Part shown: piece after piece, positions 35,969 to 45,556 of the stretch | Layout: the number at the start of each line of letters is the position of its first letter | Numbering within the stretch: position 1 is the stretch's first letter | From: Bradyrhizobium sp. Rc3b | GTDB lineage: Bacteria; Pseudomonadota; Alphaproteobacteria; Rhizobiales; Xanthobacteraceae | Direction: 5' to 3' | Assembly: GCF_900114915.1 (NCBI RefSeq) | Contig: NZ_FOUS01000001.1 | Location: 620,001 to 684,000, forward strand | DNA length: 64,000 bases | Translations under genes and position numbers: made by a program | Notes under the pieces: model-generated | Databases searched by the model: none | Seen by the model: the letters and a program-made list of their open reading frames with translations, nothing else | Told to the model about the DNA's origin: nothing

Positions 35969-37096
35969 TCACGCCTCCGCCAGCACCCTTGCATTGGCGC
36001 GGATCGAGGCCTCGCTGACGCGAATGCCGAGGCCGGGACCGTCGGGCACCACGACATGGCCGGCGCGGTTGGCGACGCGCTCCTCCAGCACGTCCTCGGT
36101 CAGCACATGATGGGGCATGTAGAATTCGCAGCCGAGCGAAATGCCCGGCGTTGCCGCGATCAGCTGCGTGCCGGCGGCTAGGCCAATGCCGCCTTCCCAC
36201 AGCGTGCCGCCATAGCCGGGCAGGCCGGCGATGTCGGCGATGGCCATGATCGCCTGCGCCTCGAACAGGCCGCCGGCCTTCATCAGCTTGATCGAAACGG
36301 CGTCGGCCGCCTCGCGGCGCACCACTTCCATCATGTCGCGGCGGTCGAAGCAGCTTTCGTCGGCAAGCACGGGCGTTTCCAGCGCCGCGGTGAGCTGGGC
36401 CATCACGTCGAGATATTTGCGCGGCACCGGCTGCTCGATGAAGGTCGGCGCGAACTCTTCGACGTCGCGCAAAATCTTGATGGCGCCGAATGGCGCGAGA
36501 GCCTGGTTGTAGTCGACGCGCAGATCGACCTTGTCGCCGAACTCCTTTCGGATCGCTTCGAGATGATCGAGATCCTCACGATGCGGCTTCACGCCGGTCT
36601 TGACCTTGTAGATGACATTGCCGTCCGGAACCATCTTTCGCATGCGCTCGAGATCGGCGGCGAAATCCGGATCGGCGATGGAGAAGGAGAGGGGAATGGT
36701 GTCGCGCACGCGGCCGCCGAGGAGGTCGGCGACCGAGAGCCCCGACGATTTGCCGACGATGTCGAGCAGCGCCATCTCGATGGCGACCTTGGCTTCGGCA
36801 TGGCCGACCAGCGCGCGGTCGAGCTCGGCCATCAGTGCGCGGATGCGGCGCACCGGCGTGCCGAGGACGATGGGACGCAAGTAGATATCGAGCGCGGCGA
36901 ACGCGGCTTCCGGCGTTCCCGTGAACACTTCCCACGGCGCCGCCTCGCCCCAGCCGACCACGCCGTCGCTCGCGGTGAGCTCGATCAGCACGCGCTTCAC
37001 CGTGCCCTTGACGTTGCCGACGCCCTGCAGGCGCGCCATCTTGATCGGGCTCTCGATCAGGAACAGCCTGAGACGTTCGACGGTTGCTTCGCTCAT
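35969..37096 (-). CDS. Enolase-superfamily enzyme (muconate-cycloisomerase/epimerase type)
   Basis: A 375-aa enzyme of the mandelate racemase/muconate lactonizing group. The KxK lysine motif is 'IYKVKTG', metal ligands are Asp in 'RVDYNQ', Glu in 'FIEQP' and Asp in 'LADES', the second lysine is in 'SIKLMKAGG', and '[15 protein letters not shown]' holds the C-terminal acid. Paired lysines fit the MLE subgroup: cycloisomerases, dipeptide epimerases and N-acyl amino-acid racemases. It is translationally coupled (ATGA) to an SDR and an amino-acid ABC transporter, suggesting an amino-acid-derived substrate. Exact reaction unknown. Confidence 0.88.
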   Translation of the reverse strand: MSEATVERLRLFLIESPIKMARLQGVGNVKGTVKRVLIELTASDGVVGWGEAAPWEVFTGTPEAAFAALDIYLRPIVLGTPVRRIRALMAELDRALVGHAEAKVAIEMALLDIVGKSSGLSVADLLGGRVRDTIPLSFSIADPDFAADLERMRKMVPDGNVIYKVKTGVKPHREDLDHLEAIRKEFGDKVDLRVDYNQALAPFGAIKILRDVEEFAPTFIEQPVPRKYLDVMAQLTAALETPVLADESCFDRRDMMEVVRREAADAVSIKLMKAGGLFEAQAIMAIADIAGLPGYGGTLWEGGIGLAAGTQLIAATPGISLGCEFYMPHHVLTEDVLEERVANRAGHVVVPDGPGLGIRVSEASIRANARVLAEA

Positions 37097-37848
37097 GTCA
37101 GGCCTCCATTGACGTGCCAGACCTGGCCGGTGACGTAGGATGCTTTTGGGGATGCCAGGAAGGCGATGATCTCGGCGACCTCTTCCGGTCGCCCGCGGCG
37201 GCGCATCGGGATCAGCGCTTCGGTCGCGGCGATCTGCTCGGGCGACAGCCGGCTCTCGCTCGGCTTGTCCTTGACGATGAGGCCGGGCGACACCGCGTTG
37301 ACGGTGATGCCGTCGCTGGCGAGCTCGATCGCGGTCAGTCGCACCAAGGCTTCCAGCGCGGAACGGCTTGCGGCCGTTGCCGCGAACGGCGCGAATTCGG
37401 GCCGGATCGCGTGCGCAACGAAGGAGGACACGGCGACGATCCGTGCATCTTCCCCTGCGCGCAGCAGTGGGAGCGCCGCTTCGACCATTCGCGTGAAGGC
37501 CAGCGCTGACTCATCCATCGCCTGCCGGAATTGATCGGCCGGCGTGCCGATCGCGCTGCCGCGGCGGGCATGGCCGCCGACCAGGATCAATCCGTCGAGC
37601 CGGCCGAAGGCGGCTTTCGCAGCGGCGATGGCGTCGGTGGCCGCGCTCTCCTCGGCGAGATCGCCAAGGCAACTTGCCGCCACGGCGCCCTTCGCTTCAA
37701 TGTCCGCCGCGGTGGCTTGAAGACCTTCTGCGTTCGATCGCGTCTGGAGCAGAAGCCCTACGCCCGGCGCGGCGAGCAGTTTGGCGGTGGCGCGGCCGAT
37801 GCCGCTGGCGGCACCGGTGACGAGATAGACGCGGTTGATATCGGACAT
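37093..37848 (-). CDS. SDR-fold protein, catalytic Tyr and Lys missing
   Basis: A 251-aa short-chain dehydrogenase/reductase fold with the NAD(P) motif '[16 protein letters not shown]' and the Ser of 'VAVSSFVA'. The catalytic YxxxK is replaced: the site reads '[14 protein letters not shown]', giving Thr158 and Arg162. Normal oxidoreductase chemistry is not expected, so it may act non-catalytically or differently. Its ATG overlaps the ATPase stop (TGATG) and its own stop overlaps the next start (ATGA). It lies between transport and enolase-superfamily genes in one operon. Confidence 0.88.
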   Translation of the reverse strand: MSDINRVYLVTGAASGIGRATAKLLAAPGVGLLLQTRSNAEGLQATAADIEAKGAVAASCLGDLAEESAATDAIAAAKAAFGRLDGLILVGGHARRGSAIGTPADQFRQAMDESALAFTRMVEAALPLLRAGEDARIVAVSSFVAHAIRPEFAPFAATAASRSALEALVRLTAIELASDGITVNAVSPGLIVKDKPSESRLSPEQIAATEALIPMRRRGRPEEVAEIIAFLASPKASYVTGQVWHVNGGLT

Positions 37849-38642
37849 CACGATGCCGTTGTGGCTGGCGGCAGCGCGCCGGTGCGGTGGAAATGGCTGA
37901 GGAAAGCGCGGGTGGCGGCTTCCCTGGGATTGTCGATCACCTGCCGCGCGGGGCCTTCTTCGACCACGACGCCATCGCGCATGAAGATGAGGCGGTCGGC
38001 GACCTCGCGAGCAAAAGCGATCTCGTGGGTTACGATCACCATGGTCATGCCTTCGGAGGCCAGTTGCTGGATCACATTCAGCACCTCACCGACCAGTTCG
38101 GGATCGAGCGCCGAGGTCGCCTCGTCGAACAGCATCACGTCAGGCTCCATCGCGAGCGCGCGCGCAATCGCGACGCGCTGCTTCTGTCCGCCGGACAGCG
38201 TCGCCGGATATTGGTCGGCCTTCTCCGCAAGCCCCACCTTGGCGAGTTGCGTCCGCGCAAGCTTTTCGGCGTCGGCCTTGGCCATGCGCCGCACCGTGAC
38301 CGGTCCCTCCATCACGTTCTCAAGCGTCGTCATGTGCGGGAACAGATTGAAATGCTGGAACACCATGCCGGTGGTGGCGCGGAATTTTGCCAGCGTCTTC
38401 ACGTCGGGCGGCTTCGCACCGTCACCGAACGCAAAGTGGGTGTCGCCGACACGAACGCTGCCGCCATCGGGCACGACCAGCAGATTGATGCAGCGGAGCA
38501 GAGTCGACTTGCCCGAGCCTGATGGCCCGATCAGCGCGACGACACCGCCCTTGGCGACGCCGAGATTGATGTTCTTCAAGACCTCGTTGCTGCCGAAGCT
38601 CTTGCGCAGGCTCCGGATCTCGATCTTTTGCGTCTCGCTCAT
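37848..38642 (-). CDS. Polar amino-acid ABC transporter, ATP-binding protein
   Basis: A 264-aa ABC ATPase of the GlnQ/HisP type. Walker A is [11 protein letters not shown], the signature '[15 protein letters not shown]', and Walker B '[14 protein letters not shown]'. Drives uptake through the neighbouring permease. Start and stop overlap the adjacent genes (ATGA with permease, TGATG with SDR), the mark of tight translational coupling. Substrate class is by family: amino acids or related organic cations. Confidence 0.95.
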   Translation of the reverse strand: MSETQKIEIRSLRKSFGSNEVLKNINLGVAKGGVVALIGPSGSGKSTLLRCINLLVVPDGGSVRVGDTHFAFGDGAKPPDVKTLAKFRATTGMVFQHFNLFPHMTTLENVMEGPVTVRRMAKADAEKLARTQLAKVGLAEKADQYPATLSGGQKQRVAIARALAMEPDVMLFDEATSALDPELVGEVLNVIQQLASEGMTMVIVTHEIAFAREVADRLIFMRDGVVVEEGPARQVIDNPREAATRAFLSHFHRTGALPPATTAS

Positions 38643-39301
38643 TCGCTGACCGCCAATCGCTTCTCGCCGCGGCGGACGAGGATGGTGAGCGGGATCAGGA
38701 TCGCCGCATAGGCGACCGCGACCGCGGTGTAGGTCTCCAGAGGCCGGTAGCTGTCATGGGCGGCGACCTGGCTCTGATAGACGAGGTCAGGCACCGCCAG
38801 CACCGAGACCAGCGAGGTGTTCTTGAACTGGATGATCGACTGGTTCATCAGCGCCGGGATCATGCGCTTGATGGCCTGCGGCAGCACGATGCGCCGCATG
38901 GTCTGGATCGGCGTCATGCCCAGCGCGGCGCCGGCTTCGGACTGCCCGCGGTCGATCGAGATGATGCCGCCGCGGATGATTTCCGAATAGAACGAGCCGC
39001 CATAGAGCGAGAGCGCCAGCGCCGAGGCCGTGATCGGTGTCATCTCGACGCCGGCGAGGATCGGCAGCGCGTAATAGAACCAGATCAGCTGCACCAGGAT
39101 CGGCGTGCAGCGAAACGCCTCGATGAAGGTGAGGGCGAGCAGGCGCAGCGCCTTGAAACGCGACAGGGTGCCGAACGCCCCAAACAGGCCGAACAGCAGC
39201 CCGCACACGACGATGACCACGGTGAAGCCGACGGTGACGCCAAGCCCGTTGAGAAAGAGCCAGCGATAGCTCCAGAGGATGCCGAAGTCCCACTGATACA
39301 T
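38639..39301 (-). CDS. Polar amino-acid ABC transporter, permease
   Basis: A 220-aa HisM-type inner-membrane permease with about five helices. The EAA loop '[20 protein letters not shown]' and the preceding '[18 protein letters not shown]' are diagnostic. Only one permease gene is present, so it probably works as a homodimer. Overlaps the ATPase by 4 bases and follows the binding-protein gene by 265 bases that hold a large palindromic repeat. Confidence 0.93.
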   Translation of the reverse strand: MYQWDFGILWSYRWLFLNGLGVTVGFTVVIVVCGLLFGLFGAFGTLSRFKALRLLALTFIEAFRCTPILVQLIWFYYALPILAGVEMTPITASALALSLYGGSFYSEIIRGGIISIDRGQSEAGAALGMTPIQTMRRIVLPQAIKRMIPALMNQSIIQFKNTSLVSVLAVPDLVYQSQVAAHDSYRPLETYTAVAVAYAAILIPLTILVRRGEKRLAVSE

Positions 39302-39360
39302 GTGTGTCTTTACTCAGCCGGCGAAAAGCTTGGAACGGTGTCGCGTCGTTCTGGGTGCAC

Positions 39361-39520
39361 CTCTCCCGCTTGCGGGGGAGGTCGACGCGCTCGGCAGCGC
39401 ACTTGCGCGCCAGAGCGCGGCGGGTGGGGGCTCTCTCCTCTGGGGGAGTCTCTTTGTGGAGAGACCCCCACCCCACCCCACCCCACCCCACCCCAACCCT
39501 CCCCCGCAAGCGGGAGAGGG
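39361..39520. repeat. Long palindromic repeat, copy 3, inserted within the ABC operon
   Basis: End arms CTCTCCCGCTTGCGGGGGAGG and CCCTCCCCCGCAAGCGGGAGAGG, as in the copy at 8603. The interior carries a tandem run of about six ACCCC units (39470-39497). It separates the binding-protein gene from the rest of its operon and may act as a transcript-stability or partial-stop element. Confidence 0.88.
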
Positions 39521-39566
39521 GGCAGAGCGGAGTGCGCGGAGATAGCCAGCCTAACCTTACCGGTTG

Positions 39567-40412
39567 TTACAGCGAAACGCCCGGCGGAATGTCCGCTTCG
39601 GTCACGCCCACTAGCTCCATGTTTGTGATGATCGCGTTGCGGATGAAGCCGAGGCCCTTGTTGAAGTCGATCCAGGTGTTGACGTAGTCGCGCCAGGTCT
39701 TGTCGGTCTCGCGGCGGAAGCCGGCATTCGACGTCGTCGCGAAGATCGGCGTCGGCAACACGAGCTGGCCGAGCGAGGGGTTCTTCTTCAGCACGGTCAA
39801 GGACAGCATGGTGATCAGGCACTGCGCGTCGACGCGGCCGGTCTGCAGCGCGGCGGTGGCATCGTCCGCGGTCTTCAGCCGCGTGATCTGCGCCTTCGGT
39901 GTCAGGCGGCTGACGACCTGATCGTGCGAGGAGCCCTGGTCGACCGCGATCTTGATGTCGGGCGAGTTCAGCTCGGCCCAGCTCTTCGGCTTGAAGTCCT
40001 TCTTGCAGAGGATGGCGAAGGCGTTGTTGAACACCGGCACCGAGAAGTCGACGACCAGCGCGCGCTTCGGGGTCGGGTTGAGGCCGAAGAAGATGTCGAT
40101 CTTGTTGGCCTGTAGATCGAGCACCGAATTGCCCCAGGTGGTCTCGGTGATCTCGAGCTCGGCCTCCATGTCGTCGGCGAGCCCCTTGGCGATGTCGATG
40201 TAGAAGCCCTTCCACTGACCGCTGGAGAGATCCTTCATGTAATAGGGCGCGCCGCCGCCGACCGCGCCGATCCGCATCTTCTTGGTCCGGCGGATCCGGG
40301 CGAAGGTCGATTCGTTCGGATCGGCGGTCTGGGCCACGGCGGGCGAAGCCAGCGCGGCCGCGGTCATCGCGCCAAGTCCGACAATCGATGCAACATCACG
40401 ACGTGTAACCAT
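39567..40412 (-). CDS. Amino-acid ABC transporter, periplasmic binding protein
   Basis: A 281-aa SBP_bac_3 protein. The N-terminus MVTRRDVASIVGLGAM with ASPAVAQTA is a probable Tat-type signal (twin Arg). Ligand-binding strands include 'AELEITETTWGNSVLDLQANKID', shortened here, with 'DIFFGLNPTPKRALVVDFS' as the core. It is the first gene of the leftward operon: binding protein, permease, ATPase, SDR, enolase-superfamily enzyme. ATG 40412 is preferred to the TTG 40421. Ligand unknown. Confidence 0.9.
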   Translation of the reverse strand: MVTRRDVASIVGLGAMTAAALASPAVAQTADPNESTFARIRRTKKMRIGAVGGGAPYYMKDLSSGQWKGFYIDIAKGLADDMEAELEITETTWGNSVLDLQANKIDIFFGLNPTPKRALVVDFSVPVFNNAFAILCKKDFKPKSWAELNSPDIKIAVDQGSSHDQVVSRLTPKAQITRLKTADDATAALQTGRVDAQCLITMLSLTVLKKNPSLGQLVLPTPIFATTSNAGFRRETDKTWRDYVNTWIDFNKGLGFIRNAIITNMELVGVTEADIPPGVSL

Positions 40413-40591
40413 TGGGATCAATCGCTTTTCTGGTTGGGGCAGGTTCCGGCAGGTTCATACCAAGGTCGCACTTTCAGTGAAAGCACAGCCTATCGGCTGG
40501 GCAGATCGGCAATTGCCCGGATGCTGGGCAGGCGTCGTCGATCAAGGGCGATCGCCGCTTGCTTTCCGCCCCTTTTGGCCCCAAATAGGGA

Positions 40592-40690
40592 CCGGGAGAT
40601 TGGCGGTGGACGAGCCACTCGCCAACCGGGTCAGGTCCGGAAGGAAGCAGCCCTAACGAGGTCCGGATCGGGTCGCTCGTCAGTCTCCTA
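40592..40690 (+). ncRNA. ffs: Signal recognition particle RNA (4.5S-type)
   Basis: Contains the invariant SRP domain IV: GGTCAGGTCCGGAAGGAAGC with AGCCCTAACGAGGTCC, i.e. GGAA tetraloop and symmetric internal loop. The ends GGGAGATT (40594-) and CAGTCTCCT pair to close the rod. A T-run (TGTTTTT, 40692-) follows as terminator. The RNA partners Ffh to target nascent membrane proteins. Its position just before dnaX is conserved in this group. Confidence 0.95.
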
Positions 40691-40786
40691 CCTGTTTTTC
40701 GAGCGAACCAGCGCCGGCGGCACCGGCCGCCAGCGCGCTCCTTTCCGCAAAAGCCGGCCAAGAGACATTTCATTGCGGATCGACCG

Positions 40787-42601
40787 ATGACCGACGCTGG
40801 CGCCCCTCCCAACCCCGACAGCGCCGGCTCGGGCAACGCGCCCTACCGGGTGCTGGCGCGCAAATACCGTCCCTCCAGTTTCGACGATCTGATCGGCCAG
40901 GAAGCGGTGGTCCGCACCGTCTCCAATGCGTTTGAGACCGGGCGAATTCCGCAGGCCTGGATCCTCACCGGCGTCCGCGGCGTCGGCAAGACCACCACTG
41001 CGCGCATCCTGGCCCGTGCACTCAACTACGAGATGCCGGATGGTTCGGTGAAGGGCCCGACCATCCACATGCCGACCCTGGGCGTGCATTGCCAGGCGAT
41101 CATGGAAAGCCGGCACATGGACGTGCTGGAGATGGACGCGGCCTCGCACACAGGCGTTGACGACGTCCGCCAGATCAATGACAGCGTGCGCTACGCGCCG
41201 GCCAGCGCGCGCTACAAGGTCTACATCATCGACGAAGTCCACATGCTGTCGACGGCGGCGTTCAACGCCTTCCTGAAGACGCTGGAGGAACCGCCGGAGC
41301 ACGCCAAATTCGTGTTCGCGACGACCGAGATCCGCAAGGTTCCCGTCACCGTGCTGTCGCGCTGCCAGCGTTTCGACCTGCGCCGCGTCGAGGCCGACGT
41401 GCTGATGAAGCACCTCGCCAATATCGCCGCGAAGGAAAGCGTCGAGATCGAGCCGGAGGCGCTCGGCATCATCGCGCGCGCCGCCGAAGGCTCGGTGCGT
41501 GATTCGCTGTCGCTGCTCGATCAAGCCATTGCCCATGCGGCAGGCACGGTGAAGGCCGACGCGGTCAGGCAGATGCTGGGGCTCGCCGACCGCACCCGCG
41601 TCATCGACCTCTTCAATTCGCTGGCGCGCGGCGATATCGCCGCCGCCTTCAAGGAGTTCCGCGACCAGTACGACGTCGGCGCCGATCCCATCGTCGTGCT
41701 CTCGGACCTTGCCGAATTCGTCAATTTCGTCACCCGCGTGAAGGTCATTCCGGCGATTGCCGACAACGTCGCCTATGGCGAGACCGAGCGGGTTCGCGCC
41801 AAGGAGTTCGCCTCGAAAATCTCGATGCGCGTGCTGTCGCGGATGTGGCAGATGCTGCTCAAGGGCATCACCGAGGTGCAGGCCGCAACGCGCCCGGCTG
41901 CGGCCGCCGAGATGGTGTTGGTGCGCATCGCCTATGTCGCCGACCTGCCGACGCCGGACGAAGCGATCAGGATGCTGGAGCAGAACGGCGGCGGCTCGCC
42001 GGCCGCGAGCGGCGGCGGCGCTGCACGCAGCGTACCGGCCGCGCCGACGGCCTCCGCAGCGCCTGTTCGCATGCCGACCTCGTCGCCTTCATTTGGCGGT
42101 GGTGGTGCGCGGCCGCAGATGGCCGCACCTGCGCCGGATCCGCAAGGCGCGGCGCCGGCGTTGCGCATCACGAGCTTCACCCAGCTCGTCGCGCTGGCCG
42201 GGCAGAAGCGCGACATCATGACCAAGAGCGCGCTCGAAGGCGACATGCGCCTCGTCCGTTTCGAGGAGGGCCGGCTGGAGGTCGCGCTCGAGCCGAACGC
42301 CTCCAAGACCATGATCTCCGAGCTCGCGAGGAAATTCGAGCTGTGGACCGGCCGCCGCTGGACAGTGATTGTCTCCAACGAGCAGGGCCAGCCGACGCTG
42401 CGCTCGGTGAACCAGGCGGCGAAGCAGGAGCATGCCCGTACCGCGGAGGCCGATCCGCGCGTGCGGGAGGTGCTGTCGCGATTCCCCGGTGCCAAGGTTG
42501 TCGAGGTCCGCAGGCTTGCCCCCGAGACGCCGGAAGCCAATATAAACGCTGACTATGGCAGTGACGATCCGCCCGACGGTTCCGACGGCGACGATCTCTG
42601 A
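40787..42601 (+). CDS. dnaX: DNA polymerase III subunits gamma and tau
   Basis: A 604-aa clamp-loader ATPase. Walker A is [12 protein letters not shown], Walker B region '[20 protein letters not shown]', sensor '[20 protein letters not shown]' with the SRC arginine finger. The zinc module of E. coli DnaX is not recognisable: the Cys after LN is Tyr and only one Cys remains in the following '[20 protein letters not shown]'. A low-complexity Ala/Pro linker (about 400-460) precedes the tau-like C-terminus. Followed by ybaB and recR in one operon. Confidence 0.96.
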   Translation: MTDAGAPPNPDSAGSGNAPYRVLARKYRPSSFDDLIGQEAVVRTVSNAFETGRIPQAWILTGVRGVGKTTTARILARALNYEMPDGSVKGPTIHMPTLGVHCQAIMESRHMDVLEMDAASHTGVDDVRQINDSVRYAPASARYKVYIIDEVHMLSTAAFNAFLKTLEEPPEHAKFVFATTEIRKVPVTVLSRCQRFDLRRVEADVLMKHLANIAAKESVEIEPEALGIIARAAEGSVRDSLSLLDQAIAHAAGTVKADAVRQMLGLADRTRVIDLFNSLARGDIAAAFKEFRDQYDVGADPIVVLSDLAEFVNFVTRVKVIPAIADNVAYGETERVRAKEFASKISMRVLSRMWQMLLKGITEVQAATRPAAAAEMVLVRIAYVADLPTPDEAIRMLEQNGGGSPAASGGGAARSVPAAPTASAAPVRMPTSSPSFGGGGARPQMAAPAPDPQGAAPALRITSFTQLVALAGQKRDIMTKSALEGDMRLVRFEEGRLEVALEPNASKTMISELARKFELWTGRRWTVIVSNEQGQPTLRSVNQAAKQEHARTAEADPRVREVLSRFPGAKVVEVRRLAPETPEANINADYGSDDPPDGSDGDDL

Positions 42602-42629
42602 GCCCATCTTTTTCCAAGGACGAGCACCG

Positions 42630-42950
42630 ATGGCTGATTTTCTCGGCATGATGAAGCAGGCGGCGCAGCTGCAATCCAAGATGCAGGAGATGCAGGAGCA
42701 GCTGGGCAATGTGGAAGTCGAGGGCATCTCCGGCGGCGGCCTCGTCGCCGTGCGCATGACCGCGAAGATGGACGTGAAGGGCATCAAGATCGACCCCTCG
42801 CTGATGAAGCCGGAAGAGCGCGAAGTGCTCGAAGATCTGCTCGTCACCGCGCTCAGTGATGCCCGCCGCAAGGCGGAGACCGCGATGCAGGAGAAGATGC
42901 AGTCGCTGACCGGCGGTCTCGGCCTGCCGCCGGGGTTGTTCGGCCAGTAA
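42630..42950 (+). CDS. ybaB: YbaB/EbfC nucleoid-associated protein
   Basis: A 106-aa DNA-binding dimer that coats nucleoid DNA. '[20 protein letters not shown]' and '[20 protein letters not shown]' are standard. ATG 42630 with CAAGGA upstream is chosen; the open frame extends to 42555 within the dnaX tail. It lies between dnaX (28 bases) and recR (1 base), the conserved dnaX-ybaB-recR order. Confidence 0.95.
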   Translation: MADFLGMMKQAAQLQSKMQEMQEQLGNVEVEGISGGGLVAVRMTAKMDVKGIKIDPSLMKPEEREVLEDLLVTALSDARRKAETAMQEKMQSLTGGLGLPPGLFGQ

Positions 42951-42951
42951 G

Positions 42952-43554
42952 ATGGGCGCGGTTGCAGGTCCCGAAATCGAGCGGCTGGTGCAGCTTCTCG
43001 CGCGACTGCCGGGCCTCGGTCCGCGCTCGGCGCGGCGCGCGGCGCTGCATCTGATCAAGAAGCGCGAAGCGCTGATGATGCCGCTGGCCTCGGCCATGCA
43101 GGTCGCGCTCGACAAGGTCCAGGTCTGCAAGACCTGCGGCAACATCGATACGCAAAATCCCTGCACCGTCTGCACCGATCCCAAGCGCGATGACGCCATC
43201 ATCGTCGTCGTCGCCGACGTCGCCGATCTCTGGGCGCTGGAGCGCGCCAATGCGACCCAGGGTCGCTATCATGTGCTGGGCGCGACATTGTCGCCGCTCG
43301 ACGGCGTCGGCCCGCAGGATCTGACCATCGACGCGCTGGTCGCGCGCGCACATGATTCTCGGGTGCATGAAATCATCCTGGCGCTGAATGCGACGGTAGA
43401 CGGCCAGACCACGGCGCACTACATCACCGACCTGCTTCAGGACGCCAACGTAAAAGTAACCCGGCTGGCCCATGGTGTGCCTGTCGGTGGCGAGCTTGAT
43501 TATCTCGATGAAGGTACGCTATCGGCCGCGATGCGGCAGCGTACCCTGTTCTAG
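42952..43554 (+). CDS. recR: Recombination mediator RecR
   Basis: A 200-aa RecFOR component that loads RecA at gaps. HhH motif '[20 protein letters not shown]', a zinc finger '[16 protein letters not shown]', and a Toprim domain beginning '[18 protein letters not shown]'. Begins one base after the ybaB stop. Length and order of domains are normal. Confidence 0.96.
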   Translation: MGAVAGPEIERLVQLLARLPGLGPRSARRAALHLIKKREALMMPLASAMQVALDKVQVCKTCGNIDTQNPCTVCTDPKRDDAIIVVVADVADLWALERANATQGRYHVLGATLSPLDGVGPQDLTIDALVARAHDSRVHEIILALNATVDGQTTAHYITDLLQDANVKVTRLAHGVPVGGELDYLDEGTLSAAMRQRTLF

Positions 43555-43581
43555 CCATCCAGACTTTACGGAACGGACGAC

Positions 43582-44019
43582 ATGACGAAACTTTTCGCCA
43601 CACGCTTGGCTTTGGTCGCGACGATGATGCTGCTGGCGAGCCCGGCCATCTCCGCGCAGCAGGACGACGGGGCGCCGCCGCCGTCCAAGCCCGGCAAGCC
43701 GATCAACGCCGGCGAGGTGTTGTCCGGCGAGTTGAACGCCTTGAAAGTGCGCGACGTCAAGAATGCCGGCAAGCGGGTTGCGACCTACCAGATCACGTCC
43801 GAGCCGCGCCGCCTGCCGCCGCCGAACGGATTGTGCAATCTCGAGACCGGGCCCGAGACCTTCCAGCTCGTTCCGAGCGGCGATGCGCAAGCGGCGCAGC
43901 TGAAGACGTTCGTCGGCAAGGAAATCTCGGTCAAGGTCGACGAAGTCGCCTGCGCCAGCGACCCCGGCCAAATGAGCGAAGCCGTGATCACGAAGTGGAG
44001 CCTGATCAAGAAGCAGTAG
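43582..44019 (+). CDS. Small exported protein of unknown function
   Basis: A 145-aa protein with a signal peptide (MTKLFATRLALVATMMLLAS, cleavage near 'AISA-QQ') and a Pro-rich start to the mature part. Two cysteines (CNLE and CASD) may form a disulfide. I do not recognise a family. It starts 27 bases after recR in the same direction, so it may share the transcript, but a periplasmic protein in that operon is odd. ATG 43582 follows GGAACGGACG. Confidence 0.75.
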   Translation: MTKLFATRLALVATMMLLASPAISAQQDDGAPPPSKPGKPINAGEVLSGELNALKVRDVKNAGKRVATYQITSEPRRLPPPNGLCNLETGPETFQLVPSGDAQAAQLKTFVGKEISVKVDEVACASDPGQMSEAVITKWSLIKKQ

Positions 44020-44039
44020 GGGCGGCGAGGCGAGATGCC

Positions 44040-44130
44040 GTAGGGTGGGCAAAGCGAAGCGTGCCCACCACCTCTTTCGAATTCCTGGCGCGATGGTGGG
44101 CACGGCGCGTCGCGCCCTTGCCCACCCTAC
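44040..44130. repeat. Palindromic repeat (TAGGGTGGGCAAAGCGAAGC family), copy 2
   Basis: GTAGGGTGGGCAAAGCGAAGC at the left is matched by GCCCTTGCCCACCCTAC at the right, with GCGTGCCCACCA/TGGTGGGCACGGC inside. It separates the convergent exported-protein and AmpG-like genes. Confidence 0.87.
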
Positions 44131-44153
44131 GAGACCTTCAAACTACGAGACCA

Positions 44154-45518
44154 TCACACCCTGACTGGCCCCAGCGCCTCAAAATGCCCGCGCTTCTGCA
44201 ACCAGGCGAGCAGCAGCAGGCTCGGGATCGCCACCAGCACGCAGATCACGAAGAACAGCGGCCAGCCCGTCGTCTCCGCGACATAGCCCGCACTCGACGA
44301 CAGATAGGTCCGCCCCACCGCCGCGAGCGCGGTGAGCAGCGCATATTGCGTCGCCGTGTGCAGCGGGTTCTGGCAGAGCGCCGACAGGTAGGCCACGAAG
44401 ATCACGGTGCCGATCGCGCTGGTGAAGTTCTCGGCGCAGATCGCGAGCGCCAGCGCCCATTGATTGGTGCCGACCATTGCGAGCCAGGCAAAGGACAAAT
44501 TGGCCAGCGCCTGCACCACGCCGCCGATCCAGAGGCTGGTCGCGAGCGAATAACGCCGCGCGACGAAGCCGCCGGCAAACCCGCCGATCAGGGTGGCGGC
44601 GAGGCCGACGCCCTTCACGATCGCCGCATAATCGTTGCGGGTGAAGCCGAGGTCGATCACGAACGGCGCCGTCATCGTGCCCGAGAAGGCATCGGTGAAC
44701 TTGAACAGCACGACGAAGGCGAGCGCGGCGAGTGCGTCCTTGCGCGACAGGAATTCGGAGAACGCGCCGATCGCCGCGCTCAACACACGCGCAAATGCGG
44801 TCTCGGTTTGTGTCGCAGCTTCCGCCTGTGCGGATTGCGCCGGCTCGGTCGCGGCCAACGCGGTGATCGTGCCGATCAGCACCATCGCGGCCATCACCAC
44901 ATAGCCCCACATCCAGGCAGACGTGCGGGCTATGCCGGTGCCTTCGAAGCCCGAGACGATGAACAGCGCGCCCGCGGTCGAGACCAGCATTCCGATGCGG
45001 TAGGCCGCAACGTAAGCCGCCATGCCGGCGGCCTGCTCGCTCTCCGGCAGGCTCTCGACGCGGAAGGCGTCGACCACGATGTCCTGCGTCGACGACGTCG
45101 TCGCCACCAGCAGCGCGCCCAGCGCGACGTAGAACGGCGAGCTGGCCGGGTCGGTCATCGCCAGCAGCAGGATCGCGACGATCAGCAGTAGTTGCGAAAA
45201 CACCAGCCAGCCGCGCCGCCGCCCGAACGCCCGGGTGAACAGCGGCACGTGCAGCGCATCCACCAGCGGCGCCCACAAGAATTTCAGCGTGTAGGGCGTG
45301 CCGACCAGCGCGAACAGCCCGATCGTCTTCAGGTCAACCCCAGCCTCGCGCATCCACACCAGCAGCGTCGAGCCCGACAACGCCAGCGGCAGGCCGGAGG
45401 AGAAGCCGAGAAACAGCACGATCAGCACCCGCGGCTGCAGGTAAACGGCAAGGCTGTCGCGCCAGGAGGCGGCGGGAGCGGAGGTCGCGGCGGGGGAGGT
45501 CGCGTCGGGAGCGGTCAT
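44154..45518 (-). CDS. AmpG-like MFS permease
   Basis: A 454-aa major facilitator with about 12 to 14 helices. The N-terminal 'LFLGFSSGLPLALSGSTLLV' and 'DLKTIGLFALVGTPYTLKFL' match AmpG, which imports anhydromuropeptides for cell-wall recycling and for beta-lactamase induction. 'SSTQDIVVDAFRVE' is the conserved loop. Start ATG 45518. It is a single gene; no amp regulator is beside it, so AmpG function is by similarity only. Confidence 0.85.
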   Translation of the reverse strand: MTAPDATSPAATSAPAASWRDSLAVYLQPRVLIVLFLGFSSGLPLALSGSTLLVWMREAGVDLKTIGLFALVGTPYTLKFLWAPLVDALHVPLFTRAFGRRRGWLVFSQLLLIVAILLLAMTDPASSPFYVALGALLVATTSSTQDIVVDAFRVESLPESEQAAGMAAYVAAYRIGMLVSTAGALFIVSGFEGTGIARTSAWMWGYVVMAAMVLIGTITALAATEPAQSAQAEAATQTETAFARVLSAAIGAFSEFLSRKDALAALAFVVLFKFTDAFSGTMTAPFVIDLGFTRNDYAAIVKGVGLAATLIGGFAGGFVARRYSLATSLWIGGVVQALANLSFAWLAMVGTNQWALALAICAENFTSAIGTVIFVAYLSALCQNPLHTATQYALLTALAAVGRTYLSSSAGYVAETTGWPLFFVICVLVAIPSLLLLAWLQKRGHFEALGPVRV

Positions 45519-45556
45519 GGGACGGTGTTAGCAGATTCTGGGGGCCACAAGTGAGG

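Noticed and set aside
42952..43554. RecR Toprim domain lacking its glutamate as a defect
   Set aside because: Alanine at this place (VVADVADLW) looks usual for alphaproteobacterial RecR, and RecR does not act as a topoisomerase.
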